Notes: generated by a model not told the origin, from the sequence alone. Shown: positions 21,597 through 31,865, numbered from the stretch's first letter. The stretch is DNA of 64,000 nucleotides from Psychrobacter sp. (GCF_030454045.1 NZ_JAKDJE010000005.1:1-64000), one strand, 5' to 3'. A program made the numbers and translations.

Positions 21597-22682
21597 ATGA
21601 CGATAACGACTGCCCCCTCTGATGCCGCTATACATAACAACAAACCATTTGCCAAGCGACTGAGAGTCGTGTTTGCAGGCACGCCTGAGTTTGCTGCGGT
21701 GAGCCTAGAAGCGCTTATCAATCAGCAAGACACCCTAAATATCGACATTGTCGCTGTTTATACCCAGCCGGATCGCAAAGCAGGACGCGGCCAAAAATTA
21801 TCAGCCTCTGCTGTCAAAGAAGTGGCCTTGGCAAACGATATCGTGGTTGAGCAGCCAGTCACCTTTAAAAAATCCAGCACTGAAGGTATGGCCGCTAGGC
21901 AAACCCTGCGTAGCTATCAGCCAGATCTTATGATTGTCGCCGCTTACGGTTTGATTTTACCTATTGGTGTATTAAACACGCCGACCCATGGATGTTTGAA
22001 TATTCATGCCTCGTTATTGCCGCGTTGGCGCGGTGCAGCGCCTATCCACCGCGCGCTATTGGCGGGCGATGAGGAGACCGGTATCACCATCATGCAGATG
22101 GATAAAGGGCTTGATACGGGTGATATGCTCTATAAAACGAGCGCCAGTATCGCATCTGATGAGACGGCAGCGAGCCTACACGACAAGATGGCAGAGCTTG
22201 GGGCGACGGCTATCGCCACCGTACTAAAAGATTTGTCACATTACCAAGCACAGGCCGTTGTCCAAGACGACAATCAGGCAAATTATGCAGAAAAGTTGGT
22301 GAAAACCGAAGGGGAGGTTGATTGGTCGCAGCCTGCCGCTACGATTGAGCGTCAAATCCGTGGTCTGACCCCGTGGCCAGGTGCTTATACTTTTCTAAAT
22401 GGGCAACGCGTCAAAATACTCGCGGCACTACCCATTAATACCACACAAAAAACTGACAAGCCTGCGGGCACGGTCGTGAGTGTGGGACGCAAAGCCATCT
22501 TAGTCGCTTGTGGTCAAGAGACTGGACAACCAGATAGTCATGGCGCTCATGACGAGCAATTGAGCAACACATTAGCCATCACCCGTTTACAGTTCGCTGG
22601 CGGTAAGCCCATGACGGCGGAGCAGCTTTGTCATGGTAATCAGTTGAATGATGGTGATCAATTCACGACAGAATCTAAATAG
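21597..22682 (+). CDS. fmt: methionyl-tRNA formyltransferase
   Basis: Formylates initiator Met-tRNA using 10-formyltetrahydrofolate. 361 residues, longer than the usual 315 or so, because of a short N-terminal extension and a Gln/His-rich insert near the C-terminus. The family motifs RVVFAGTPEFAA, LNIHASLLPRWRGAAPI and the catalytic MQMDKGLDTGDML are all present. The C-terminal OB-fold part includes QIRGLTPWPGAYT. It is followed by rsmB after 80 bp, the usual fmt-rsmB pairing, but def, often the first gene of this operon, is not next to it. Confidence 0.96.
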   Translation: MTITTAPSDAAIHNNKPFAKRLRVVFAGTPEFAAVSLEALINQQDTLNIDIVAVYTQPDRKAGRGQKLSASAVKEVALANDIVVEQPVTFKKSSTEGMAARQTLRSYQPDLMIVAAYGLILPIGVLNTPTHGCLNIHASLLPRWRGAAPIHRALLAGDEETGITIMQMDKGLDTGDMLYKTSASIASDETAASLHDKMAELGATAIATVLKDLSHYQAQAVVQDDNQANYAEKLVKTEGEVDWSQPAATIERQIRGLTPWPGAYTFLNGQRVKILAALPINTTQKTDKPAGTVVSVGRKAILVACGQETGQPDSHGAHDEQLSNTLAITRLQFAGGKPMTAEQLCHGNQLNDGDQFTTESK

Positions 22683-22762
22683 CTTTATCCAAATAGTTTT
22701 TACGACATTTAACCCTACTGGCATAAGACGCGATCGATCAGACGTCAAGGAAACACAACTTC

Positions 22763-24349
22763 ATGAGACAAACCAACAGCGCGTCTAGAAACAATACACC
22801 TAGAAACAATAAGCTTAAACCGTCAAGCAATCTGATTATGAACGGTAGCGTACGTGTGCGCGTGATTCGTACGCTCATTGCTATCCAAAACGGTCAGTCA
22901 CTCGCAAGCGTGCTTGATCCTTTGCTGAACAGTCTACATGATGGTGATAAAGGTTTTGCGCATGCGTTATTGCTCACGACACTGCGCCAATGGTATGCGC
23001 TGGCGCGTCTGCTCGACACGCTTGCGGACAACCCAATTGACGAGGTCGAAGTCCGTACCACGATTCAAGTAGGTTTGGTGCAGTTGCTATATCTGGAAGT
23101 GGCAGATCATGCCGCGATTCACGAAACCGTTGAAGCGGCAAAAGAGATTCAGTTCGCGCATGCGACGGGTCTCATCAATGCCATCTTGCGCAAAGTGGCC
23201 AAAAACCCAAGCAAGTTTCGCAAGAAATGCAATAAAAAGCACAGCTTGCCAAACTGGCTGGCCTATCAGCTTAAGCAAGATTGGAGTGAGCAGTATGATG
23301 CGCTGACCCAAGGCTTACGCCAAGCGGCACCGATGTTTTTGCGGGTCAATAGTACAGTGACCTCGATAGCGGATTATCAACAAACACTGTATGGCGCAGA
23401 AATCGATGCAGATGTGGTGGAGCTGACCAGCGGTTTGCAATTGGCAGACTTACCAGAGTCCTCCGCAACGACGCTGTCTACCGAAGGGTTAAGATTACAT
23501 CAAAGCACAGCGGTCAATGCTTTGCCGCATTTTTCTGACGGTATCGCCAGCGTACAAGACATGCATGCTCAGCTTGCGGCACCCATCATTAATCAAGTAT
23601 TGATGGCAAAGCTTAGCGCTGAAAAATCAGATATGGAAACTACGAATAACGAGATACACATTCTAGATGCTTGCGCCGCCCCGGGTGGCAAGCTTGCCCA
23701 TTGGTTGGAGCTGCTCAGCTCAAATGACTCTTCATCGTTGTTTCACGTGAAACAAGGCGATATAGCAGCGAAACCTTTAGCTTCTACCATTAAGCTGACC
23801 GCTATCGATAACGAAGCGCCGCGTATCGAGCGTATTTATGACAACTTGCAGCGTCTTAATCTAAAGCAGCAAGATCTGGAGCAGACCGACAAAAATATTG
23901 CCCTTAATATTGTCTGTGCTGATGCCACCAGATGGCAGCTTAGCAAAAACAAAAAGGCGGCAACCAACGAGCCGGTATTTGATGCGATATTATTGGACTC
24001 ACCCTGTACCGCGACGGGCGTGATTCGCCGTCATCCTGATATCAGTATTTTGCGTAGTGAAGAAGACATTGAGCAAACAGCCTTATTGCAAGCTGACATC
24101 CTGCATAACCTATGGCCACAGCTCAAGGTTGGTGGTTATCTGCTTTATGTGACATGCTCTATCTTAAAGCAAGAAAACGTGGCGCAAATGCAAGACTTTA
24201 TGAGCCATCATAATGATGCGGTAGCGATTGAGTTTACTGAGGACTGCAATTGGGGTATTGCCCAAGCGATTGGTCGTCAATGCTTACCGATTGATAGCGA
24301 GAGCGGCGATGGTTTTTATTATGCGCTGTTACAGAAGACTGCTGAATAA
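22763..24349 (+). CDS. rsmB: 16S rRNA (cytosine-967 C5)-methyltransferase RsmB
   Basis: SAM-dependent m5C methyltransferase of 16S rRNA. 528 residues versus about 430 in E. coli. The extra length is an N-terminal basic/Asn-rich leader (about 25 residues) and inserts in the catalytic domain. The N-terminal NusB-like RNA-binding domain covers about 30-170. The Fmu domain has the SAM motif ACAAPGGK, the DSPCTATGVIRRHPD motif with one catalytic Cys, and LLYVTCSILKQEN with the second. A perfect parS sequence sits inside one of the inserts (codons for FHVKQG). Confidence 0.95.
   Translation: MRQTNSASRNNTPRNNKLKPSSNLIMNGSVRVRVIRTLIAIQNGQSLASVLDPLLNSLHDGDKGFAHALLLTTLRQWYALARLLDTLADNPIDEVEVRTTIQVGLVQLLYLEVADHAAIHETVEAAKEIQFAHATGLINAILRKVAKNPSKFRKKCNKKHSLPNWLAYQLKQDWSEQYDALTQGLRQAAPMFLRVNSTVTSIADYQQTLYGAEIDADVVELTSGLQLADLPESSATTLSTEGLRLHQSTAVNALPHFSDGIASVQDMHAQLAAPIINQVLMAKLSAEKSDMETTNNEIHILDACAAPGGKLAHWLELLSSNDSSSLFHVKQGDIAAKPLASTIKLTAIDNEAPRIERIYDNLQRLNLKQQDLEQTDKNIALNIVCADATRWQLSKNKKAATNEPVFDAILLDSPCTATGVIRRHPDISILRSEEDIEQTALLQADILHNLWPQLKVGGYLLYVTCSILKQENVAQMQDFMSHHNDAVAIEFTEDCNWGIAQAIGRQCLPIDSESGDGFYYALLQKTAE
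23739..23754. promoter_or_regulatory. parS site, perfect
   Basis: TGTTTCACGTGAAACA, 16 of 16, inside rsmB about 13.4 kb right of the oriC centre. Confidence 0.85.
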
Positions 24350-24395
24350 ACCGTTTTTAACGATTGAATAATATTATTGTAGACAGGACACTCTA

Positions 24396-25817
24396 ATGAA
24401 ATATATCAGTACCCGTGGTCAGACAGCGCCAATGGATTTTAGCGACGTACTATTGATGGGGCTTGCGCCAGATGGCGGCTTGATGCTGCCTGAGCATTAC
24501 CCGACCGTTGACGGCGCTGTCCTTGATGAGTGGCGTACGCTGAGCTATCCAGAGCTGGCACTTGCGATTATGCAGCGCTTTGCGACGGACATTCCTTACG
24601 CGGATCTAAAGGACATCATCGAACGCACCTATACCGCTGACGTTTTTGGCAGTGACGACATCGTGCCTGTCCGTAAGCTCGAAGATGACTTATATATTTT
24701 AGGATTGTCAAACGGCCCAACGCTGGCGTTTAAAGACGTGGCCATGCAGTTCTTGGGCAATGCCTTTGAATATGTGCTCAAGCAAAAAGGGGCGCGTATT
24801 ACCATTATCGGCGCGACCAGTGGCGACACGGGTAGTGCAGCTGAGTATGCCCTGCGCGGTAAAGAAAACGTCGAAGTCTTTATGCTGTCACCACATGGCA
24901 AAATGAGCGAGTTTCAGCGCGCACAAATGTACAGCTTAAGCGATGACAATATTCATAATATCGCCATCGACGGCATGTTTGATGATTGTCAGGATATCGT
25001 CAAAGCGCTGCAACAAGATGCTGACTTTAAAGCGCAGTATGACTTGGGCACGGTCAACTCTATCAACTGGGGTCGCATCCTCGCGCAGATCGTTTATTAT
25101 TTTAAAGCCTATTTTGCGGTGACTACAAGCAATGATGAAAAAGTCAGCTTTAGCGTGCCGTCAGGTAACTTTGGTAATATTTGCGCTGGTCACATCGCTC
25201 GCGAAATGGGATTGCCCGTTGAGCGCTTGATTGTTGCCACCAACGAAAACGATGTCCTCAATGACTTCTTCAATCAAGGGGCTTATCAGCCGCGTCCTAC
25301 TGACAAAACGTATGTCACTTCAAGTCCATCAATGGATATCTCAAAAGCCTCAAACTTTGAACGTTTTGTTTACTTGTTGCTGGATAAAGACAGCGCACGC
25401 GTTCATGAGTTATTTGACGGTGTAAAATCAGGTCAAGGGTTTGACTTATCTGATTTGATGGAGGCGGTCAATACGCGTTATGGCTTTGCTGCTGGCAAGT
25501 CAACACACAACGATCGCCTAGCTACTATTAAAGCGTTGTATGAGCAATATGACGAGCTGGTTGATCCGCATACAGCTGACGGTATCAAGGTTGCCAAAGA
25601 ATTGCAGCGTGAGGATGAGGTGATTGTCTGTGCAGAGACGGCCTTGCCTGTTAAATTTGCAGACACTATTGTTGAAGCAGTAGGACAAATCGACATCGAG
25701 CGTCCAGCACATACCGAAGGGTTAGAGAGCTTGCCGCAACATGTGACAGTACTGGACAATGATGCGGCATTGGTCGCTGAGCAAATTCGTCAGCATATTG
25801 CGCCAAACCCCGCTTAG
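24396..25817 (+). CDS. thrC: threonine synthase
   Basis: PLP enzyme converting O-phosphohomoserine to threonine. 473 residues, matching the long proteobacterial/yeast-type class. It begins MKYISTRGQ. The PLP-binding lysine is Lys113 in SNGPTLAFKDVAMQF. The phosphate-binding and Ser/Thr-rich loop is GATSGDTGSAAEYAL. SFSVPSGNFGNICAGHIA forms the second cofactor segment. The gene is preceded by 46 bp after rsmB and followed by a likely terminator. No hom or thrB is adjacent. Confidence 0.96.
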   Translation: MKYISTRGQTAPMDFSDVLLMGLAPDGGLMLPEHYPTVDGAVLDEWRTLSYPELALAIMQRFATDIPYADLKDIIERTYTADVFGSDDIVPVRKLEDDLYILGLSNGPTLAFKDVAMQFLGNAFEYVLKQKGARITIIGATSGDTGSAAEYALRGKENVEVFMLSPHGKMSEFQRAQMYSLSDDNIHNIAIDGMFDDCQDIVKALQQDADFKAQYDLGTVNSINWGRILAQIVYYFKAYFAVTTSNDEKVSFSVPSGNFGNICAGHIAREMGLPVERLIVATNENDVLNDFFNQGAYQPRPTDKTYVTSSPSMDISKASNFERFVYLLLDKDSARVHELFDGVKSGQGFDLSDLMEAVNTRYGFAAGKSTHNDRLATIKALYEQYDELVDPHTADGIKVAKELQREDEVIVCAETALPVKFADTIVEAVGQIDIERPAHTEGLESLPQHVTVLDNDAALVAEQIRQHIAPNPA

Positions 25818-25934
25818 AGGGTCAAGGGTTTTAAGTTTATTTCTGATCCAGAATAAGGTTCGTATAAAGGTTACACCATTGTAATAAAGTGTTTATGATT
25901 GTGTTATGGTATAGATAATTGTAGTATTAGAAAC

Positions 25935-25971
25935 AGCGTCGGTGAGCCATCATGCTGCTAGACGCTTTTTT
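25935..25971 (+). terminator. possible terminator downstream of thrC
   Basis: AGCGTC pairs with GACGCT across a 20-nt loop and is followed by a run of seven T. The stem is short and the loop long. Confidence 0.5.
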
Positions 25972-26141
25972 GGAATATTTCTAGCCAATTATACTGAACA
26001 GCTGCCCTATCGTTGTTATGATAAAATCACCTATAAACTACTGATAATATAAATTATTTTTATAAAATAATTTGTATATTTGGTAAAAAACGAGTGTGGT
26101 TTATTGTGACCGAAACAGTGGTACCTATTGTGGATATAACG

Positions 26142-27251
26142 ATGAAGATGAGCTTAAAAAAGACAGCAAAAGCACTGGCAAAAGGATTATTAGTTACAAC
26201 ATTTAGCAGTGCCATGTTGATGACCACAGCCCACGCCAATAATCCACCACCTACCATAAAAGCAGATGCACCCAATCGCTATATTGTCAAAAAAGGCGAT
26301 ACGCTATGGGACATCTCAGGGCGCTATCTGGACAGTCCATGGCGCTGGAAAGAGATCTGGGCCACTAATAAGCAAATCAAAAATCCAAACCTCATTTATC
26401 CCGATGACATTCTTATTCTGTGTGTCATTCAGGGCAAGACTTTGGTAGGGGTTGATACTGGTGAGGGCTGTGCAGGTATTGAAAAGCAGCTAACAGGTAA
26501 TGTGGTTGCCAGCACCGTCGCGATCACCTCGACTGCTAATAGTATCCCGCCTGTACCATGGTCTGCTATTCAGCATTGGCTGGATAAAACCCTCATTGTA
26601 AATCCAGAAGATTTCAACACTACTCCTTATATTTTGGCATCCAAAAACCGCAATCTAATCACCGCAAGCGGGGATAAAGTCTATGCCAAAGGCGTCCCGC
26701 TTATCGTGGGTCAGCGCTACGGGGTATACCGTGAGGGTGACCTATATGTGGATCCCAAAACTCAAGAGGTTATCGGCCTAGAAGTCACACAAGTCGCGAC
26801 TGGCCTAGTAACATCCACAGAAACCAATGGCGTCACTAGCCTGCAGCTGACGGACAGCTACGACAAAGAAGTGCGTGAAGGCGATCGCGTGTTTGTCGAG
26901 CTAGACAACGCTATCCCACCTGTCTTTTATCCAACCCCTGCCAACGTCAGCCGTGGTGGTAAGATTGTGCGAGTGATGGATTCCATCAGCTCCGCTGCCA
27001 AAGGCAGTGTGGTGGCAATTAATTTAGGCAGTCTACAAGGTGCCAAGCCAGGTGATGTGTTGACTGTTTATCAAAAAGGCCCGCTGGTCAGGGACGTAAG
27101 AGACAATGACATGCCAGTACGCTTACCCAATGAGCCAAGCGGTACAGTGATGGTTTTCAATACCTTTGATCATATCAGCTATGCTTACGTACTGGACTCT
27201 GAGCTACCACTCAATGTGGGTGATCAGCTATTACCGCCTCCTTATTTATAA
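26142..27251 (+). CDS. secreted LysM-domain protein
   Basis: 369-residue exported protein with a LysM peptidoglycan-binding domain. The start at ATG 26142 gives a clear signal peptide (basic MKMSLKKTAKALAKG, hydrophobic core, AHA cleavage site). Earlier GTG codons at 26094 would spoil it. The LysM domain (about residues 45-95) has YIVKKGDTLWDISGRYL and NPNLIYPDDIL. The remaining 270 residues have no catalytic motif I recognise. Proteins of this type regularly precede dprA in gammaproteobacteria, as here (gap 55 bp). The cell-wall role is inferred from the domain only. Confidence 0.85.
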   Translation: MKMSLKKTAKALAKGLLVTTFSSAMLMTTAHANNPPPTIKADAPNRYIVKKGDTLWDISGRYLDSPWRWKEIWATNKQIKNPNLIYPDDILILCVIQGKTLVGVDTGEGCAGIEKQLTGNVVASTVAITSTANSIPPVPWSAIQHWLDKTLIVNPEDFNTTPYILASKNRNLITASGDKVYAKGVPLIVGQRYGVYREGDLYVDPKTQEVIGLEVTQVATGLVTSTETNGVTSLQLTDSYDKEVREGDRVFVELDNAIPPVFYPTPANVSRGGKIVRVMDSISSAAKGSVVAINLGSLQGAKPGDVLTVYQKGPLVRDVRDNDMPVRLPNEPSGTVMVFNTFDHISYAYVLDSELPLNVGDQLLPPPYL

Positions 27252-27306
27252 ATGTATCAGGCTCTTTAGAGCGTGCCACTAGCTTGATTCTGCGAGACAG
27301 ACGACC

Positions 27307-28560
27307 ATGACGGCAGTCACTAAGCCCCTATCTGATAATCAGCGCGCCATATTGGCGCTATGGTATGAGGTGAATGCATCATTGTCTGCTTATCATAAGC
27401 TCATAACGACTTATGGTGATGCGCAGCTTGCTTGGCAGGCTACAGTAGGCGCTTGGAAGCAGTTAGGACTTCATCATACCCATCTCAAACGCCATGAACA
27501 GCCAGAGCAGACGTGTGCTAGTATCGAGAAAATCCAGCAAGCACTTACAGACGGTCGCTACGGTCTATTGTTTGCCGATCAGCCTGATTATCCTGCTCAG
27601 CTTATTCATATTTATGATCCGCCGCCCTTGTTGTTTTTTCGAGGAAATAGCGCGCGTCTGCAGCAAGCCCAAATTGCCATCGTGGGTAGTCGAAAACCCA
27701 CCACACATGCACAAAAAATCACCTTTGATATGGCGCAATATCTGGCACAGGCAGGGTATGTGATCACGAGTGGTCTGGCGATAGGGGTGGATAAAAGGGC
27801 ACACTTGGGGGCGTTGGCACAAACCGATTCTGATTATAAAGGCCGCACGATCGGCGTGATGGGAACAGGGATTGATGTACACTATCCCAATCACCGCGAT
27901 CAATTATTTGCTCAAATTGTCGAGCAAGGCGGCTGCATTGTAAGTGAGCTACTACCGCATACACAGCCGCATAAGCATACTTTCCCGCGTCGCAATCGTT
28001 TGGTGGCGGGGCTGAGTCTGGCCACTATTGTGACCGAGGCCACGATTAAAAGTGGCTCGCTCATCACCGCTCGTTTGACCTCAGAGCAGGGCAAGCAAGT
28101 CTTTGCCATTCCAAGCCATATTGATAATAGTAATGCAGAAGGCTGCCATCATTTGATACGTGAGGGCGCGACGTTGATTTATCATCCTCAGCAAGTGCTA
28201 GAAGATGTCAATGGTCAACTCGATTATGATCGTCGATCATGTAGACAAAAGGAGGCAACGATGCGCTCTGATAAGTCTCAGTCGGACGTTCGCCATCCCT
28301 TCGCTGTGTCAAATATAGACAAACGCTCGCTTACCGCGCATAGTGAGCAAAAATCTACTAATATAAAATCTAGCCGTAGTGAGGTTATTGTACCTGAGCA
28401 TTTGACCGACATTTATGAGCGTCTTGACTGGCACGGACAGGACTTAGATGCGCTGATTATCGCAACCAAACTATCCGCGCCACAGCTCATTGGTCAGCTA
28501 ATGGAGCTTGAGCTGATGGGTGTCATCACTGTGCAGGGCGGACGTTACTTGCGCGTGTAG
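27307..28560 (+). CDS. dprA: DNA-processing protein DprA
   Basis: Loads RecA on incoming single-stranded DNA during natural transformation. 417 residues. The Rossmann-like core has IAIVGSRKPT and SGLAIGVDKRAHLGAL, followed by IGVMGTGIDVHYPN and the KQVFAIPSHIDN segment. An N-terminal SAM-like domain (1-75) and a C-terminal winged helix (about 355-417, LDWHGQDLDALI to GVITVQGGRYLRV) flank it. A linker of about 60 polar residues joins core and winged helix. Its presence fits a naturally transformable Moraxellaceae strain, in contrast with the broken comM later in the window. Confidence 0.95.
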   Translation: MTAVTKPLSDNQRAILALWYEVNASLSAYHKLITTYGDAQLAWQATVGAWKQLGLHHTHLKRHEQPEQTCASIEKIQQALTDGRYGLLFADQPDYPAQLIHIYDPPPLLFFRGNSARLQQAQIAIVGSRKPTTHAQKITFDMAQYLAQAGYVITSGLAIGVDKRAHLGALAQTDSDYKGRTIGVMGTGIDVHYPNHRDQLFAQIVEQGGCIVSELLPHTQPHKHTFPRRNRLVAGLSLATIVTEATIKSGSLITARLTSEQGKQVFAIPSHIDNSNAEGCHHLIREGATLIYHPQQVLEDVNGQLDYDRRSCRQKEATMRSDKSQSDVRHPFAVSNIDKRSLTAHSEQKSTNIKSSRSEVIVPEHLTDIYERLDWHGQDLDALIIATKLSAPQLIGQLMELELMGVITVQGGRYLRV

Positions 28561-28695
28561 CTTAGCGTGTATAATCACTGCATAGTGATAAGTGAATAGA
28601 GACAAGTAGAATGCATGTCTAAATATCGCTATCTGAGTCAAGCCTTGTCTTGTGCTATCATTAAGTTCTATAACCTAGCATGAAACATTGAAGTT

Positions 28696-29325
28696 ATGAG
28701 CCAATCCAGACCTTTTATCACTGATTCTGCTGCCCAAGCTGCTACATGGCTTAAAGAGGGGCAACTGCTTGCATACCCAACAGAAAGCGTTTGGGGGATT
28801 GGTTGTGACCCTTACGATCAAGCAGCGGTTCAGCGCATTTTGGAAATCAAACAGCGTCCGCAAGCCAAAGGTATGATTGTTGTCACTGATAGCGCGCAGC
28901 GCTTGACCCCTCTATTAGATGCTCTAGACAATGATCAGCGTCAGCAGATTGTTGACAGTTGGCAGTCAGACAGTAATGGTGACAGATTACAGGAACGCCA
29001 AGCACATACTTGGTTATTGCCAATTCCTCAGCAGCTTACTCATACTGTACCCACTTGGATTACAGGTCAGCATCAGACTATCGCTGTGAGAGTGATTTCA
29101 CACCCTACCATTCGCCAGCTTTGCGAGCAGATAATCAGTGAGCAGAACCCATTTGGTTTACTGGTTTCTACCAGTTGCAATCCATCAGGGCAGTCTCCTG
29201 CCAGCACTTTTGATACTGCCTACGCCTATTTTGGTGAGCAGATCGGTTATTTACAGGCTGAGACTTTGGGGTATACCTTGCCCAGTCAAATCCGTGATGC
29301 AATAACTGGGTCAGTCATTCGCTAA
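28696..29325 (+). CDS. tsaC: L-threonylcarbamoyladenylate synthase TsaC
   Basis: Sua5/YciO/YrdC-family enzyme making threonylcarbamoyl-AMP for t6A37 tRNA modification. 209 residues, slightly longer than E. coli TsaC (190). The motifs YPTESVWGIGCDP, KQRPQAKGMIVV and LLVSTSCNPSGQ are the family nucleotide- and threonine-binding elements. The dprA-tsaC order is the common gammaproteobacterial arrangement, with a gap here of 135 bp. Confidence 0.93.
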   Translation: MSQSRPFITDSAAQAATWLKEGQLLAYPTESVWGIGCDPYDQAAVQRILEIKQRPQAKGMIVVTDSAQRLTPLLDALDNDQRQQIVDSWQSDSNGDRLQERQAHTWLLPIPQQLTHTVPTWITGQHQTIAVRVISHPTIRQLCEQIISEQNPFGLLVSTSCNPSGQSPASTFDTAYAYFGEQIGYLQAETLGYTLPSQIRDAITGSVIR

Positions 29326-29638
29326 CGTGCAATAAAGTGTCCCTCATAAATCTCTCACATAATTTTCTGCAAGGCTTCATCGCTAAAACAGCCATTTACC
29401 AATTCTATGGTTAGAAATGGATAACTGCTATGGCTACAGCGCGGTAGCTTTAACAACACACATCTATTTGGCGCTAATCATCAACCTCACTTCCTTTTCT
29501 TAGCGTTGTTGCTTTACCAAAAGCCTGTAAAAGTCGTTTTGATAAAACCTGTCAAAAAGTAGACGATAGTGTAATAGTCTGGTTTTTTTGAGACGATAGG
29601 TAATGCGAATAATAACTAAAGCATAAAGGGAGCAGAGT
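29326..29638. other. intergenic region before the epimerase gene
   Basis: 313 bases. No gene, terminator or repeat recognised. The last bases AAAGGGAGCAG are the ribosome binding site for the next gene. Confidence 0.35.
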
Positions 29639-30610
29639 ATGAAGATGTTAATCAGTGGTGGCTCAGGATTTTTGGGTAGTGCGCTGAGTGATGAGATGAT
29701 CAAGCGTTATTATCAAACAGGACAAGATCTTGCCATCACATGGCTGACGCGAGACAGCACTCAAGCACATCCTGATGGCATTAATATGATGACTTATGAC
29801 GAGCTTGATACGACTGATAAGAGTTTTGATGTCATATTGAATCTAGCTGGTGCTGGCATTGCAGACTCGCGCTGGAGCGATGAGCGCAAAGAGCAACTGC
29901 TTGCCAGTCGTATCAAACCTACTGAGTCGATACTGCGCTTTATCGAACGCACTCACACCAAGCCCAAACTGCTGGTAAGCGGCTCAGCAATCGGCTGGTA
30001 TGGTACGCAAGGCGACACGCCACTGACTGAAAGCAGTGGTTTTGAGACTGACTTTGCTCACAAGCTTTGTCAAGAATGGGAGCAATTGGCACTTAATGCG
30101 ACCAAGTATGAGGTCCCTGTGGTGATTGTGCGTACAGGTGTGGTCATCCATCCTGAAGGGGGTATGGTGGCAAAATTACTATTGCCATTCAAGTGCGGCG
30201 TTGGTGGGCAGCTGGGTGATGGACAACAAATTATGAGCTGGATCAGTCGCGAGGACTGGGTAGGTGCGGCGATTTTTATTATTGAGCAGCATCTTGTCAC
30301 GCAGTCTGATGGCAAGCAAAAGGTTTCACATGGAGATAATGCACTAAAAACAGCGAGTGATACACCTGCTACTGTCTATAATCTGACAGCTCCCAACCCT
30401 GTCACCAATCACACCTTTACCAAAACGCTTGGCTCATGGTTGCACCGTCCGACCTTTTTTACCTTACCAGAGTTTTTGCTCAAGCTTATGTTTGGTGAGA
30501 TGTCAACGCTGCTAATCGATGGTCAAAAGGTGCTGCCACAAGCGCTTCTTGATGCAGGTTACACGTTTAAGCATGCGACACTCAGACAAGCATTAGAGAA
30601 GCAGAAGTAA
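29639..30610 (+). CDS. TIGR01777-family SDR epimerase (YfcH-like)
   Basis: 323-residue NAD(P)-binding short-chain dehydrogenase/epimerase-like protein. The Rossmann motif MLISGGSGFLGSAL at the N-terminus, NLAGAGIADSRWSDERK and VSGSAIGWYGTQGD are hallmarks of the YfcH/SulA-like TIGR01777 family. The C-terminal DUF1731-type segment (LLKLMFGEMSTLLIDGQKVLPQ) confirms it. The biochemical substrate of this family is not established. A good AAAGGGAG ribosome binding site supports the start. Confidence 0.88.
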   Translation: MKMLISGGSGFLGSALSDEMIKRYYQTGQDLAITWLTRDSTQAHPDGINMMTYDELDTTDKSFDVILNLAGAGIADSRWSDERKEQLLASRIKPTESILRFIERTHTKPKLLVSGSAIGWYGTQGDTPLTESSGFETDFAHKLCQEWEQLALNATKYEVPVVIVRTGVVIHPEGGMVAKLLLPFKCGVGGQLGDGQQIMSWISREDWVGAAIFIIEQHLVTQSDGKQKVSHGDNALKTASDTPATVYNLTAPNPVTNHTFTKTLGSWLHRPTFFTLPEFLLKLMFGEMSTLLIDGQKVLPQALLDAGYTFKHATLRQALEKQK

Positions 30611-30622
30611 CTATGTCTTGAC

Positions 30623-30638
30623 TGTTTCATGTGAAACA
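30623..30638. promoter_or_regulatory. parS-like site (CATGTG variant)
   Basis: TGTTTCATGTGAAACA in the gap between the epimerase and phosphoesterase genes. It is the rightmost member of the family I found. Confidence 0.65.
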
Positions 30639-30716
30639 TTAAAAGTGGTTTCTATACTGAATATCCTCTGCTTTTGACTTCACATGCTTCAAAACAATCG
30701 CGCTCAAGGACAATCC

Positions 30717-31865
30717 ATGCGTTACGCATTTTTCATCATCATTTTTTTGCTCTTGCAGCTGTTTAGTGCGGGTGCTGCCCTAAGCTTACAGTGGTGGTTA
30801 CAGCCTTGGGCAACGCCGACATTAGAGATCGTCCTATGGCTTAGTGTGTTCGCCATCACCAATATCTTGCTGATATTGAGCATCAAAAGAGCATTTGCCA
30901 ATAGCTATCGCTGGGTTAGCGGTTGGTTGTTGGTTATGCATTTTATGCTGCTCGCGGCATTGATAATAGGTATGCTATATGGCTACTATGTTTTTAGGGC
31001 ATCATTGTTAGAGGTACTCACGGACGGTGTCTCGAATATATCTACTGATGTTGGCTTAGAGCTTCGAGGATTCGCACTGGTTATATTTATAAGCTTATTT
31101 ATTTATGCACTGCATAGTGCTTATGTGCCAGTCGTACGTCAGCTATCTATTAGTATTGACAAACCTTTGGCCAAGCCACTGCGCATTGCAGTCGCAAGTG
31201 ACCTGCACATAGGACGGCTATTTGGCGTGGCTGCCATAGATAGATTACGCCATCTGGTAATCAAAGCTGACGCTGATATGCTACTGATGCCAGGCGATAT
31301 CATGGATGACAATACAGATGCGTTTAATAACTATAATATGGCAAAAAACTTAGCTGAGCTATGCAACAGCCTGCCATACGGCGTCTATGCAACATTGGGC
31401 AATCATGATTTGTATGGTCATGAGCGACCCATCGGTCAAGCGTTAGCGGACGCAGGCGTACATTTATTAAATGATGACGTATTTTGTGTAGAGCATCAGG
31501 GGCAAGCAGTCTGGTTGATCGGACGCTTTGATAATCACAAACGCCAGCGTGTGGCTACAACGGATTTGCTTGCACGCGTTGATACCTCACAGCCTGTTAT
31601 TTTGCTAGATCATAGGCCGAGTGATATTGCTGAGCACAGTCAGCTGCCCATTGATTTACAGGTTTCAGGACATACTCACAACGGACAAATCTTCCCAGCC
31701 AACTTCATTGTAAAGGCCATCAATCGAATAGGGTATGGCTACGAGGCGATTGGCAAAGGACACTTTGTCGTATCCTCTGGTTATGGCTTTTGGGGTATCC
31801 CATTCAGACTAGGCTCACGTTCTGAGATTTGGTTGATTACCGTTTCTGGTCAGACCAAGGAATAA
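30717..31865 (+). CDS. membrane metallophosphoesterase
   Basis: 382-residue protein with an N-terminal membrane domain of about four or five helices (residues 1-135) and a C-terminal calcineurin-like phosphoesterase domain. Metal and active-site motifs occur in order: ASDLHIG, GDIMDD, GNHD and SGHTHNGQIFP. This layout matches YkuE/YaeI-type membrane phosphoesterases. ATG 30717 (MRYAFFIIIF) has AAGGAC six bases upstream and is chosen over the ATG at 30684. The substrate is unknown, with phospholipid or UDP-diacylglucosamine-type molecules possible. Confidence 0.87.
   Translation: MRYAFFIIIFLLLQLFSAGAALSLQWWLQPWATPTLEIVLWLSVFAITNILLILSIKRAFANSYRWVSGWLLVMHFMLLAALIIGMLYGYYVFRASLLEVLTDGVSNISTDVGLELRGFALVIFISLFIYALHSAYVPVVRQLSISIDKPLAKPLRIAVASDLHIGRLFGVAAIDRLRHLVIKADADMLLMPGDIMDDNTDAFNNYNMAKNLAELCNSLPYGVYATLGNHDLYGHERPIGQALADAGVHLLNDDVFCVEHQGQAVWLIGRFDNHKRQRVATTDLLARVDTSQPVILLDHRPSDIAEHSQLPIDLQVSGHTHNGQIFPANFIVKAINRIGYGYEAIGKGHFVVSSGYGFWGIPFRLGSRSEIWLITVSGQTKE

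Noticed and set aside
30331..30346. AGGTTTCACATGGAGA-like parS remnant in the epimerase gene
   Set aside because: The right half-site is missing, so it is coding sequence rather than a binding site.
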